Assembly: GCA_002469915.1 (NCBI GenBank)
Contig: DKOG01000135.1
Location: forward strand, 1-16,492
From: Bacteroidetes bacterium UBA7368
Lineage (GTDB): Bacteria > Bacteroidota > Rhodothermia > Rhodothermales > UBA10348
DNA length: 16,492 nt
Reading direction: 5' to 3'
The position numbers were made by a program, and so were the translations under genes. Shown here piece by piece: positions 1-7,174 of the stretch (positions within the stretch are counted from its first letter, which is position 1; each line of letters starts with the position of its first letter). Below the pieces are notes generated by a model. It did no database searches. It was not told the origin of the DNA and saw only the letters and a list, made by a program, of their open reading frames with translations.

Positions 1-86
1 ATGGCAATAGCATCGGTTAGCTTTAGGTAGAGAAGATAGGTGGTCGATTCGTTTAAGGCACATTGCGCTCGTACCCCACCATGCTC
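1..86. other. Non-coding flank downstream of ppc
   Basis: This short edge segment lies past the ppc stop codon. I see no hairpin with a T-tract that would serve as the ppc terminator, no credible reading frame and no RNA gene. The true neighbour of ppc lies outside the window. Confidence 0.4.
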
Positions 87-2645
87 TTAGGCTGAGTTTC
101 GGCTGGCATTAATGTTGCCATAAAGAGAGCGGGTTACAATCTTTTCGTAAACCGTTCGCTTGGCAACGTCCTCCTCCACTTTCATAAGCGCATACTGCTG
201 GATGACCAACAGTGGAACAACTAAGTCCTCTCGGATTCGGATCGATTCGGCCGAGACGGGTTCGGATTGCATGAGTCTTTCACTGCCCGAAACCTCGAGG
301 AGCATGCGTAGTGACCGCTCATATTCAGCATGCAGCAGCTCCCAGAAATCGCCGAATTCGGGGTCTTCTGCCATGTAGGCTGTAAGCTCAAAGCTACACT
401 TGGAGAGTGCCATCATGCTGTTTAGCATTAACGTTCGGAAGAAAGGCACCTGTCGGAATAGCGTTTTTAAATCCTCCAGATGTCCTTCTTCTGCCAGCGC
501 TTCAAAGGCAGCACCAATACCGTAGTACCCTGGCACATTCTGTTTGAGCTGGCTCCACGATCCTACAAAGGGAATGGCCCTAAGATCATTTAGAGACAGT
601 TCGCCACCCACGCTACGCGAAGCAGGGCGGCTTCCAACTTTGGCTAATTTGTAAAATCGGAGCGTACTCTTTTTCTCGAGATATGAAACGAATGAAGGGT
701 GCTTTTTGAGCGCATCGTAGGCGGCAAAACTCCTGCTTGCGATGTCATCCATGATGCGTCGGTGTTCTGGCGCAATGCGCTGCTCTTCCCCGAATAAATG
801 TCGGTGTAAACCCGCCGCAATCAACTGCTCACAGTTGTGCCGGAAGAGGGCGTTTGTCCCGTATATACTTGAGATCATTTGGCCTTGAATCGTTAGTTCG
901 ATAGCGTTGTTAGCGATATCAGCGCCCTGCGCAGCGTAAAAACGATGCGTTTTACCGCCACCTCTGGCCGGTGGGCCACCGCGACCATCGAAGAACATGG
1001 CATCGACACCATGAGAGAGACAAGCGGCTGTCAGCTCTTCTTTCGTCTTTTGAATCGTCCAGTTGGCTCTGAAATAGCCACCATCTTTGGTCCCATCCGA
1101 GAATCCAAGCATGAGCGTATGTCGATTTTTCCGCTTTTGGATGTGTTCACGGTACACATCGATGGCGAACAAGTCGTTCATAATCTTCGAGGCATTCGTC
1201 ATCCCGTTCATTGATTCAAACAAAGGAATGATGTCAATGGGCAGGTGCTCCGACTTCCAAATCCACCGGAAGAGGGCGAACACAAAGAGTACGGACCAGG
1301 TATCCTCGGCATGGCTTATGACGTACCGGTTGCATCCTTCTTCGCCATTGCGTTCCTGAATGCGTTGAACGGCCCGGATCGTGCGAACCGTATCGCGTTG
1401 CAATTCATCGCTTAGATCCTCTTCTTGGATGTCGATGTCTGTACGCAGCAAGGCCTGAACTAAATCTGAATCAGAGAGCGTATTCATTTCAATTCCGGCA
1501 TCTGCCAGAATGCGCTCAACGAGCCGACGATGTACCGAGTGGTTTTGTCGGATGTCAATGGTCGCAAAGTGGGTTCTAAAGATGCGGGTGCGATCGATAA
1601 ATGTATCTAGATCCTCGATATAGAGGCTGCTATAATCATCTACAAGTCGTTGTCGCACATCATACAATGTGGAAAGCATGTCATCGAATTCAACGATTTC
1701 ATCGACGTCAAACATCGCCTCGTAAAGCTGTCCTCTAAGTGCTCCAACCTGCTTCTCAATGCCTCGGAAGGTTAGTTTTTGCTCCAACGCCTTGATCTCT
1801 CCGTAATAACACTTCATGAGAGTCATGCGAAGCTCATCGGCCACTTGGATGGTGGTTTCCGATGTTACGAATGGGTTTCCATCCCTGTCCCCGCCTGGCC
1901 AAAAGCCCAGCTTCAGAATATCCGGATTATCGAACGATCCCTTGGGTGCGTTGCGCTTAATGTCTGAGTAAAGATCTCCTACGGCATCATAATAGACATT
2001 GCGCAAGAAGTGAAGGACGTTGCGCGCCTCATCGATAGGGGTTGGAGACTGAGAGGCGATCAGTGAAGTAAGCCCCAACTGCCTGAGAGACTGATCGATT
2101 CCCGTGATGTCACTATCAATGATGGAGTCCCTCAGCATGCTGATGATCTTCAGAACGGAGGGCGGATAAAACTGGGTCGGATGCGCAGTGAAAACAATTC
2201 GAGCGGAGAACTCATGGAGCATACTCGCCGTGTCCTTCGACGCGGATTTCGAGTGGGTAGCTGATGGGTCTCGTTCGCGGCCCAAATGCAGTGTTTCCTT
2301 TAATGAAAGCTGGTCGTCGTCCTTAAGTAACTCTGGAAAGGCCGCGTCTTCAACACTATCAAAAAGCACCACCTGTCGCTCTACATATTGGATAACCCGA
2401 AACATGAAGTCGATTTTATCGGACTCTGTTTTGAAATCAGTGTGCTGAGCAAAAAAAGCATCCAGAATCTCAATGGGATTACTACCCTCTTCGAGCCCTC
2501 TCACGCAGTAGTCTTCCATGAGTGGAATCAACACGCCAATCTTTCGCACTTGCTGAAACGGCAGGCTTAGGAAAAGGCTGTTGTAGACATTGAACCGGTT
2601 GGCCACCAGCCTTTCGAAATCTCGTACGCGTGCATCGTGGTCCAT
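87..2645 (-). CDS. ppc: Phosphoenolpyruvate carboxylase
   Basis: The enzyme carboxylates phosphoenolpyruvate with bicarbonate to give oxaloacetate, refilling the TCA cycle in the cytoplasm. The 852-residue product carries the family's signature motifs in order. The FTAHPTQ block (residues 152-158) holds the catalytic His155. GGDRDGNP lies at 251-258, FSDGTKDGGYFRANW at about 515-529, and the GRGG loop with its following RGGG at about 554-564. The C-terminus ends RNSA where the E. coli enzyme ends RNTG, so the conserved penultimate-region Asn is kept. It is about 30 residues shorter than the 883-residue E. coli enzyme. The usual TAHPTE is TAHPTQ here, a variant I associate with Bacteroidota. 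The ATG at 2643-2645 gives a normal N-terminus; no clear Shine-Dalgarno precedes it, which is common in this phylum. It stands alone, divergent from ssrA. Confidence 0.97.
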   Translation of the reverse strand: MDHDARVRDFERLVANRFNVYNSLFLSLPFQQVRKIGVLIPLMEDYCVRGLEEGSNPIEILDAFFAQHTDFKTESDKIDFMFRVIQYVERQVVLFDSVEDAAFPELLKDDDQLSLKETLHLGRERDPSATHSKSASKDTASMLHEFSARIVFTAHPTQFYPPSVLKIISMLRDSIIDSDITGIDQSLRQLGLTSLIASQSPTPIDEARNVLHFLRNVYYDAVGDLYSDIKRNAPKGSFDNPDILKLGFWPGGDRDGNPFVTSETTIQVADELRMTLMKCYYGEIKALEQKLTFRGIEKQVGALRGQLYEAMFDVDEIVEFDDMLSTLYDVRQRLVDDYSSLYIEDLDTFIDRTRIFRTHFATIDIRQNHSVHRRLVERILADAGIEMNTLSDSDLVQALLRTDIDIQEEDLSDELQRDTVRTIRAVQRIQERNGEEGCNRYVISHAEDTWSVLFVFALFRWIWKSEHLPIDIIPLFESMNGMTNASKIMNDLFAIDVYREHIQKRKNRHTLMLGFSDGTKDGGYFRANWTIQKTKEELTAACLSHGVDAMFFDGRGGPPARGGGKTHRFYAAQGADIANNAIELTIQGQMISSIYGTNALFRHNCEQLIAAGLHRHLFGEEQRIAPEHRRIMDDIASRSFAAYDALKKHPSFVSYLEKKSTLRFYKLAKVGSRPASRSVGGELSLNDLRAIPFVGSWSQLKQNVPGYYGIGAAFEALAEEGHLEDLKTLFRQVPFFRTLMLNSMMALSKCSFELTAYMAEDPEFGDFWELLHAEYERSLRMLLEVSGSERLMQSEPVSAESIRIREDLVVPLLVIQQYALMKVEEDVAKRTVYEKIVTRSLYGNINASRNSA

Positions 2646-2928
2646 GAAAAGCAGATCAATAGAAAGTGAGAAAGGGAGATACTATAACATACGCTCATCT
2701 AGCCATCTGAATCCCGACCTAATCCAATAGAACGAACCCATCTTTGAGTTGCCTAATATAGCATACGGGGAAGCTACCTGAGCTAATCCTCCATTATCAT
2801 ATCGTGCCGTGGCAGGAACAAAAAGGGGCTGATACGGTCTAAATGCATAGGTGTACGAACGCTCCAATGCGTGCTGCACTCGCCTCCGGGAGGCTGCTTG
2901 TTAGAGTCCCGGTGTTCTTTCCAAGTAT
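2646..2928. other. Divergent spacer between ppc and ssrA
   Basis: This spacer must hold the promoters for ppc (leftward) and ssrA (rightward). I could not place either with confidence. TTGTTA at 2898-2903 is a possible upstream element for ssrA, but no good -10 or TAnnTTTG box follows at the right distance. A small 13-bp palindrome, GCCTCC-G-GGAGGC, sits at 2882-2894, 35 bp before the tmRNA 5' end. A 65-codon frame on the minus strand has no recognisable content and is not called. Confidence 0.4.
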
Positions 2929-3312
2929 GGGGATGTCACGGCTTCGACGGGTAGATTGTAAAGCAGACTGCGTGTCGAGCTTTCAGGTATGCTCGTAAAT
3001 CTCGCCTGAAAAAGACAAATGCAAACGATTACGCATTCGCGATGGCCGCTTAAGTCTATAAGACATTAAGCCTTGCTATCTGTCCTCCAGCTTGCCCGTC
3101 TATCGGCAGCTGATTTGGGCATCAAACCTGATAGAATAGGATGCACCATGCCGGCTGAATAAGTGTATCTAAAGCTCGATCAGCCTTTAAGCGGTTCTGG
3201 CCCAAGACGACTGGCCACGGAAACGCTCGAGAATTCAGTAAGTCGACTACACACGTAGACGTTTGACTGGACAACTATTCGGACCTGGGTTCGACTCCCA
3301 GCATCTCCACCA
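2929..3312 (+). ncRNA. ssrA: Transfer-messenger RNA (tmRNA)
   Basis: This RNA rescues stalled ribosomes together with SmpB and adds a degradation tag to the unfinished protein. The tRNA-like ends are clear. The 5' GGGGATG (2929-2935) pairs with CATCTCC (3302-3308), followed by discriminator A and an encoded CCA (3310-3312). The T-arm is CTGGG / TTCGACT / CCCAG (3285-3301), and the 5' part has the typical GTCACGGCTTCGACGGG. The tag reading frame begins at GCA 3021 and ends with TAA at 3051-3053. The 384-nt length is ordinary for a one-piece tmRNA. There is no intron and no sign of a permuted form. A hairpin terminator follows 3 nt after the CCA. Confidence 0.97.
3021..3053 (+). other. tmRNA proteolysis-tag reading frame
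   Basis: This internal frame reads ANDYAFAMAA and then TAA. The resume codon is inferred to be GCA by analogy with other tmRNAs, where GCAAAC opens the tag; the upstream AAAGACAAAT is the likely positioning element. The last residues (AMAA) give the small hydrophobic C-terminus recognised by ClpXP-type proteases. From memory, the tag resembles the ADDYSYAMAA tag of green sulfur bacteria more than the GENNYALAA-like tags of Flavobacteria. Confidence 0.88.
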
Positions 3313-3315
3313 TAC

Positions 3316-3352
3316 AATGCCCTGTTGCCTTCGCGGCGGCAGGGCATTTTGT
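3316..3352 (+). terminator. Intrinsic terminator after ssrA
   Basis: AATGCCCTG (3316-3324) pairs perfectly with CAGGGCATT (3340-3348). The stem continues through TTGCC/GGCGG with two G-T pairs around a TTCGC loop, and is followed by TTTTGTATT. It starts directly after the encoded CCA of tmRNA, exactly where the transcript should end. Confidence 0.85.
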
Positions 3353-3435
3353 ATTCGAATTTATCCCGCATCTGTTTACTATAACCCGCAGCGTCAAATG
3401 GGCTATTTTTAGTGGGTTCTATTCGCCATGGCCAT
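3353..3435. other. Convergent spacer between ssrA and the DeoR-family gene
   Basis: This stretch separates the ssrA terminator from the terminator of the opposing regulator gene. It is AT-rich with no credible reading frame and no further RNA gene. Confidence 0.4.
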
Positions 3436-3469
3436 AAAAGCCCGAAGAGCCGAAGGTGCGACTTCGGCT
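3436..3469 (-). terminator. Likely terminator of the DeoR-family gene
   Basis: AGCCGAAG (3448-3455) and CTTCGGCT (3462-3469) form a perfect 8-bp stem with a 6-nt loop. The stem includes part of the regulator's stop codon. On the minus strand a second CTTCGGGC follows and leads into TTTT (3439-3436). The arm nearest the T-tract may therefore be the functional one, pairing with a one-base bulge. It faces the ssrA terminator. Confidence 0.55.
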
Positions 3470-4232
3470 ATACACAAATCACTTCGATTCCGTTGTCCTC
3501 GAGTAGCCGAACCGTTTCTTGAGGTGCTTGATCGTCGGTGATAATTTTGTCGATTCTGTCGGTTGCGCAAATTTTACTGAATCCCCGGACGCCTAATTTT
3601 GAGTGGTCAGTCACCACGATAACTTCTTGAGCTGCGGCAATCATGCATTGATTCAGGTTTGCCTCCTGGGGGCTCGATGTTGTCAGGCCGTGTCGAACGT
3701 CCAAGCCATCCACACCCAAGAATAGTTTCCGGCAAGACATTGTACTCATCATGGTCGTTGCGCTCGCACCAACAACAGATGTTGAGGTGGCACGGACCAT
3801 ACCGCCTAATTGAATGAGCTCAATACCGGGCCGGTCCACGAGATCCAGAGCAGTATGAACACAGGCGGTTACGACCATAGCAGTCGCATTTGGGGAAATA
3901 TGTCGTGACACTTCGAGGACCGTAGTTCCCGAAGCAAGAACAATGGAGTCATTCTTTTCTATCAACTCAGCGGCTGCTATCCCAATACGTCTTTTTTCTT
4001 CAGAATACCTTTTAGCCTTTTCAGATATGGGGCGGTCATACAAAAGGTGGCTTTGGGGGTTAGCGCCACCGTGGGTTCGATGAAGGAGATCCCGGCCTTC
4101 AAGGTCTCTTAGGTCTCTTCTAACCGTAGCCTCAGACACATTTAGTTCCTTTTGAAGGTCGTGAACAGTCACGAATCCTCGTTGACGTAACGTGTTGAGG
4201 ATATGGTTGTGACGTTCTGCTGGGCTTTGCAT
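3468..4232 (-). CDS. DeoR-family transcriptional regulator
   Basis: This is a 254-residue cytoplasmic DNA-binding protein of the GlpR/AgaR-like DeoR family. Residues 6-57 form the DeoR helix-turn-helix, with VHDLQKELNVSEATVRRDL as the recognition segment and the family's typical HRTHGGA closing it. Residues from about 75 to 232 form the DeoR sensor domain, with DSIVLASGTT near residue 95, FLGVDGLD near 171 and VVTDHSKLG near 206. Family members usually repress genes and are released by a phosphorylated sugar or sugar alcohol. No sugar kinase or catabolic gene is adjacent. It is divergent from the surface-protein operon, whose promoter region it shares, which makes that operon and its own gene the likely targets (inference). 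ATG at 4230-4232 starts directly at the helix-turn-helix domain, as expected. The exact effector cannot be read from sequence. Confidence 0.93.
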   Translation of the reverse strand: MQSPAERHNHILNTLRQRGFVTVHDLQKELNVSEATVRRDLRDLEGRDLLHRTHGGANPQSHLLYDRPISEKAKRYSEEKRRIGIAAAELIEKNDSIVLASGTTVLEVSRHISPNATAMVVTACVHTALDLVDRPGIELIQLGGMVRATSTSVVGASATTMMSTMSCRKLFLGVDGLDVRHGLTTSSPQEANLNQCMIAAAQEVIVVTDHSKLGVRGFSKICATDRIDKIITDDQAPQETVRLLEDNGIEVICV

Positions 4233-4271
4233 GACTGCCGGTGTTCAAATGATCATAAAGACTTGAATTAG

Positions 4272-4288
4272 ATGGGTATAATACCCAT
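4272..4288. promoter_or_regulatory. 17-bp palindrome, candidate operator
   Basis: The sequence ATGGGTAT-A-ATACCCAT is a perfect inverted repeat with 8-bp arms around one base. It lies 40 bp upstream of the regulator's start codon, at about the expected transcription start of the putative deoR promoter just upstream. That position suits an autorepression site. It contains TATAAT on the plus strand, but no matching -35 lies 16-18 bp upstream. The binding protein is inferred. Confidence 0.55.
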
Positions 4289-4318
4289 AAAAAATACACA
4301 ACAATCATATTCGATCAA
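4289..4318 (-). promoter_or_regulatory. Putative Bacteroidota-type promoter for the DeoR-family gene
   Basis: On the minus strand TTG (4318-4316), 19 bases, then TATTTTTT (4296-4289) fit the -33 TTG / -7 TAnnTTTG layout of Bacteroidota housekeeping promoters, except for the last base of the -7 box. Predicted transcription starts about 4283, inside the 17-bp palindrome. An ATCAATTGAT palindrome covers the -33 element. Confidence 0.4.
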
Positions 4319-4379
4319 TTGATGACTGAATTTACTGTCTTCTTGATTGCAATTGATTCTGTGTGTATCGTTATCAATT
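4314..4379. promoter_or_regulatory. Three ATCAATT boxes in the divergent spacer
   Basis: ATCAATTGAT (4314-4323, a perfect 10-bp palindrome), AATTGAT (4351-4357, inside ATTGCAATTGAT) and ATCAATT (4373-4379) repeat one 7-base word within 66 bp, upstream of the receptor gene. They could be operator half-sites for the divergent regulator. The word is AT-rich, so chance is not excluded. A weak plus-strand promoter candidate (TTG 4343-4345, 20 bases, TATCGTTA 4366-4373) overlaps them. Confidence 0.35.
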
Positions 4380-4427
4380 CCTTGACCCCCACCGGAGGCC
4401 ACCCTTTTCACACGGATTAAATAAGTC

Positions 4428-7172
4428 ATGCGCGGAATTTTCCAGATTACCTTTGCCTTGGTTATTGCCAGCATGTGTCAAGGTATGTGGAGCAGTCCGT
4501 CACTCGCAGGTGACCGTGAGGCGGTCGCAGGTAAAATAACGGGCCAGGTCGTCGAAGCTGGAACCGGCGAGTCGCTTATCGGAGCAACTGTATATATTGA
4601 GGAAACCAGTCAAGGCGCAGTCGTGGCTCCTGATGGCAGCTATGCTATCATAAATGTGGCTCCCGGCGTCTATACGGTCAGAGCGTCCATGGTCGGGTTT
4701 GGAACAGTACGCAAAGGGGAGGTCAAGGTCTCCATCGATCGAACTACGCGGATCGACTTTGAACTCGCGGTTGAGGTTATTCAGGGAGAGGAAATTTTTG
4801 TAACGGCTACTCGGCCGATTATTGAGGTCGATCGAACAACTTCCGCATCCTACGTGGATTCTGAGGCTATTGCTAATTTGCCGGTTCAGGAAGTATCAGA
4901 TCTGCTCCAACTACAGTCCGGAGTGACCTATGATTCTCAAGGCGGACTTCACATGCGCGGTGGTCGATCTGGAGAGGTGGCCTACCTTGTTGATGGTATT
5001 CCTGTCACTAATCAGTACAGTGGTGGATCCAAGATTCAAATTGAGAATAACTGGATTCAGGAGCTGCAGGTCATCAGTGGGGTGTTCAATGCCGAGTATG
5101 GCCAGGCTCAGTCGGGCGTAATTAATATTGTAACGAAAACGGGGTCTTTGGATCGTTTTTCAGGTGATGTGGGTTTCTATGGTGGCTCCTATCTGACTCG
5201 AAGCTCGGATGTCTTTGTGGGTGAAGACTCTCCGTCCATGGGCGAATACAATCTTCAGGGTAGTCTTCAGGGGCCGATAAAGTTTCTGCGTGAAGGCTCC
5301 TTCTTCTCCAACATCCGCTTTACGGATAATAACGGCTGGCTTAATGGAGAGCGGCGGTCTTTGATCTCTGATACGGTACCTATTCAAGCCTACATTCAAG
5401 AGGCTCAGCAAACGGCATCTGATATCGATAATCTGGTCGGTATTCCTATTCCAGATTCCCTGCTATCCGGAGACCGCTCGCTTGTATCGATGAATCCTAG
5501 GCAGCGTCTATCTTGGCATGGTCGCTTTTCTTTACGCCTTTCCTCTATGCTCACGGCTAGCTATGCCGCCTTTTTCAGTGACGAAACGCGTAAGTCATAT
5601 CAGGATTACAGACGGTATGCTCCAGAAGGGTTGCCTACCATAAGGGACCGCGGCATCAACCACCTGCTTTCATTTACGTTTACCCCGGATTCGCGCTCCT
5701 ACTTTCGTCTGGGTATTTCTTATCAGGATAATCGTGTTCGTAGTCGCCTGTTCGATGATCCGTTGAATTCCAATTATCAGGGGAGTCCGTTTTCAACAAA
5801 TGGATTCGCTTTTGGGGGTACCAGTAATGGAAGAGCTGAAGCTTCCAATTCAACGTTTTTGGTCAAGCTTCAAGCTGAGCGGCAGGTAAACAGCAACAAC
5901 TTAGTGAAGGCCGGAGTCGAGTGGCAGAGACATAAGGTTGAAGAGATGTCTCAGGTCACCATTTCTGATGGACCGGTATATTTAGATCCAACTCAGCGAA
6001 TCCCGGCAGATAACACGGCTGGTAATGATCGGTATACGAGAGAGCCTTGGGAGTTTGTTTTGTTCATTCAAGACAAGCTAGAGATAGACGAACTTGTGTT
6101 GAACGCGGGTGTGCGATTTGATTTGTGGGAGCCTAATGCTCCCGTACCGGAAGACCTTCAAGCGGTAACCAACCCGGAGAACGGTATTCGTTTGGCAACT
6201 GGTTTCGTCGATGCAGAGCGCTCGATGCAGATCAGTCCACGAGTGGGTCTAGCGTTCCCTATCTCTACCCGAGGAGTTCTTCACGTCTCCTATGGTCGGT
6301 TCTTTCAGGTCCCACGCTTCTCCTATATTTTTACAAACTCTGAATTCGAAGTCGAACTTGGAGATTTGGAGACCATTATGGGCAACGCAAATTTGAAGCC
6401 AGAGCGTACAACTGCGTATGAGTTAGGCCTTCAATATGCGTTGACCTCGTCTTGGAAGATTGAAGCAACGATTTACTATAAGGACATCAAGAATCTGCTA
6501 GGGCAGGAAATTATCAACACGGTAGACAAAAAGGTCTACGCGAGATATATCAACAGGGACTACGGCAATACACGGGGCTTTTCCTTGTCCCTGCTTCGCC
6601 AATTTGCAAATCAGTTTGGTTTGAATGTCGATTACACCTACCAGGTTGCCAGAGGAAATGCTTCTGATCCAAACGCGGTCTTTTTTAACAATCAGACGAA
6701 ACCACCCGTAGAGCCGGAAAAGCAGGTTATTCCTTTGAATTGGGATCAACGGCATTCCCTTAACGGATCAGTAATTCTTGGTGACCCCAAAGGAGTTACT
6801 TTCAGCATTATTGGCCGCTTTTCGTCGGGCCAACCGTACACTCCTACGAATCCAGGAAGTCAGCTTTCCTCTCAGCTTGCTAACAGCGAATCGAAGCCCT
6901 TCCGAATGAATCTGGACCTCAACATATCCAAACGCATGCAGATTGCCGGTCTCGAGACGCGTCTCTATGCAAAGGGCTTCAATATTCTTGATCGCTTGAA
7001 TGCCAAATCGGTTTACACAAGTACGGGAAATGCCTTTCATCCTTATCGAACGCTTGGCGAGGCAGAGGTACTAGATCTCAATCCTAATTTTTCGTCAGGT
7101 GAAGTGGATTTGCGACCAGACTTCTTCGACCCCCCGCGTCGTATCATTTTGGGCCTTGACATTCGCTTTTGA
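4428..7172 (+). CDS. TonB-plug outer-membrane receptor with carboxypeptidase-regulatory-like domain
   Basis: This 914-residue protein has the layout of a TonB-dependent outer-membrane transporter. A signal peptide covers about residues 1-27 (cut near SLA-GD). A carboxypeptidase-regulatory-like beta-sandwich follows at about 35-117 (GQVVEAGTGESLIGATVYI, then PDGSYAIINVAPGVYTV). EEIFVTATR (121-129) resembles a TonB box. The plug lies at about 135-238, with MRGGRSGEVAYLVDGIPV and YGQAQSGVINIVTKTG. A beta-barrel runs from about 240 to the final DIRF, whose terminal Phe suits BAM-mediated insertion. It heads the five-gene operon. No SusD-type lipoprotein gene follows, so it is not a standard Sus pair. 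The substrate is unknown: it may import a nutrient or act as a barrel anchor for the exported partners. The GGAGG at 4394-4398 is too far from the ATG to be its ribosome-binding site. Confidence 0.93.
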   Translation: MRGIFQITFALVIASMCQGMWSSPSLAGDREAVAGKITGQVVEAGTGESLIGATVYIEETSQGAVVAPDGSYAIINVAPGVYTVRASMVGFGTVRKGEVKVSIDRTTRIDFELAVEVIQGEEIFVTATRPIIEVDRTTSASYVDSEAIANLPVQEVSDLLQLQSGVTYDSQGGLHMRGGRSGEVAYLVDGIPVTNQYSGGSKIQIENNWIQELQVISGVFNAEYGQAQSGVINIVTKTGSLDRFSGDVGFYGGSYLTRSSDVFVGEDSPSMGEYNLQGSLQGPIKFLREGSFFSNIRFTDNNGWLNGERRSLISDTVPIQAYIQEAQQTASDIDNLVGIPIPDSLLSGDRSLVSMNPRQRLSWHGRFSLRLSSMLTASYAAFFSDETRKSYQDYRRYAPEGLPTIRDRGINHLLSFTFTPDSRSYFRLGISYQDNRVRSRLFDDPLNSNYQGSPFSTNGFAFGGTSNGRAEASNSTFLVKLQAERQVNSNNLVKAGVEWQRHKVEEMSQVTISDGPVYLDPTQRIPADNTAGNDRYTREPWEFVLFIQDKLEIDELVLNAGVRFDLWEPNAPVPEDLQAVTNPENGIRLATGFVDAERSMQISPRVGLAFPISTRGVLHVSYGRFFQVPRFSYIFTNSEFEVELGDLETIMGNANLKPERTTAYELGLQYALTSSWKIEATIYYKDIKNLLGQEIINTVDKKVYARYINRDYGNTRGFSLSLLRQFANQFGLNVDYTYQVARGNASDPNAVFFNNQTKPPVEPEKQVIPLNWDQRHSLNGSVILGDPKGVTFSIIGRFSSGQPYTPTNPGSQLSSQLANSESKPFRMNLDLNISKRMQIAGLETRLYAKGFNILDRLNAKSVYTSTGNAFHPYRTLGEAEVLDLNPNFSSGEVDLRPDFFDPPRRIILGLDIRF

Positions 7173-7174
7173 AG

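Noticed and set aside
2682..2879. 65-codon minus-strand frame upstream of ppc
   Set aside because: It has no recognisable motif, an odd composition and lies in the promoter spacer; nothing supports translation.
3285..3312. tmRNA 3' end as an integration site for a genomic island
   Set aside because: ssrA is a common integration target, but no integrase gene, no second copy of the 3' end and no phage-like gene is visible downstream in the window.
3180..3371. 63-codon minus-strand frame across the tmRNA 3' half
   Set aside because: It runs antisense through tmRNA and its terminator and reflects RNA structure, not a gene.
4277..4282. TATAAT as a classical -10 for the receptor operon
   Set aside because: No -35 lies 16-18 bp upstream, and the hexamer is simply the centre of the 17-bp palindrome; Bacteroidota promoters use a different consensus.
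7169..7174. TTG at 7169 as start of the 1088-residue protein
   Set aside because: Two ATG codons follow within 9 bases and give the same signal peptide; a TTG start overlapping the receptor stop is less likely, though not excluded.
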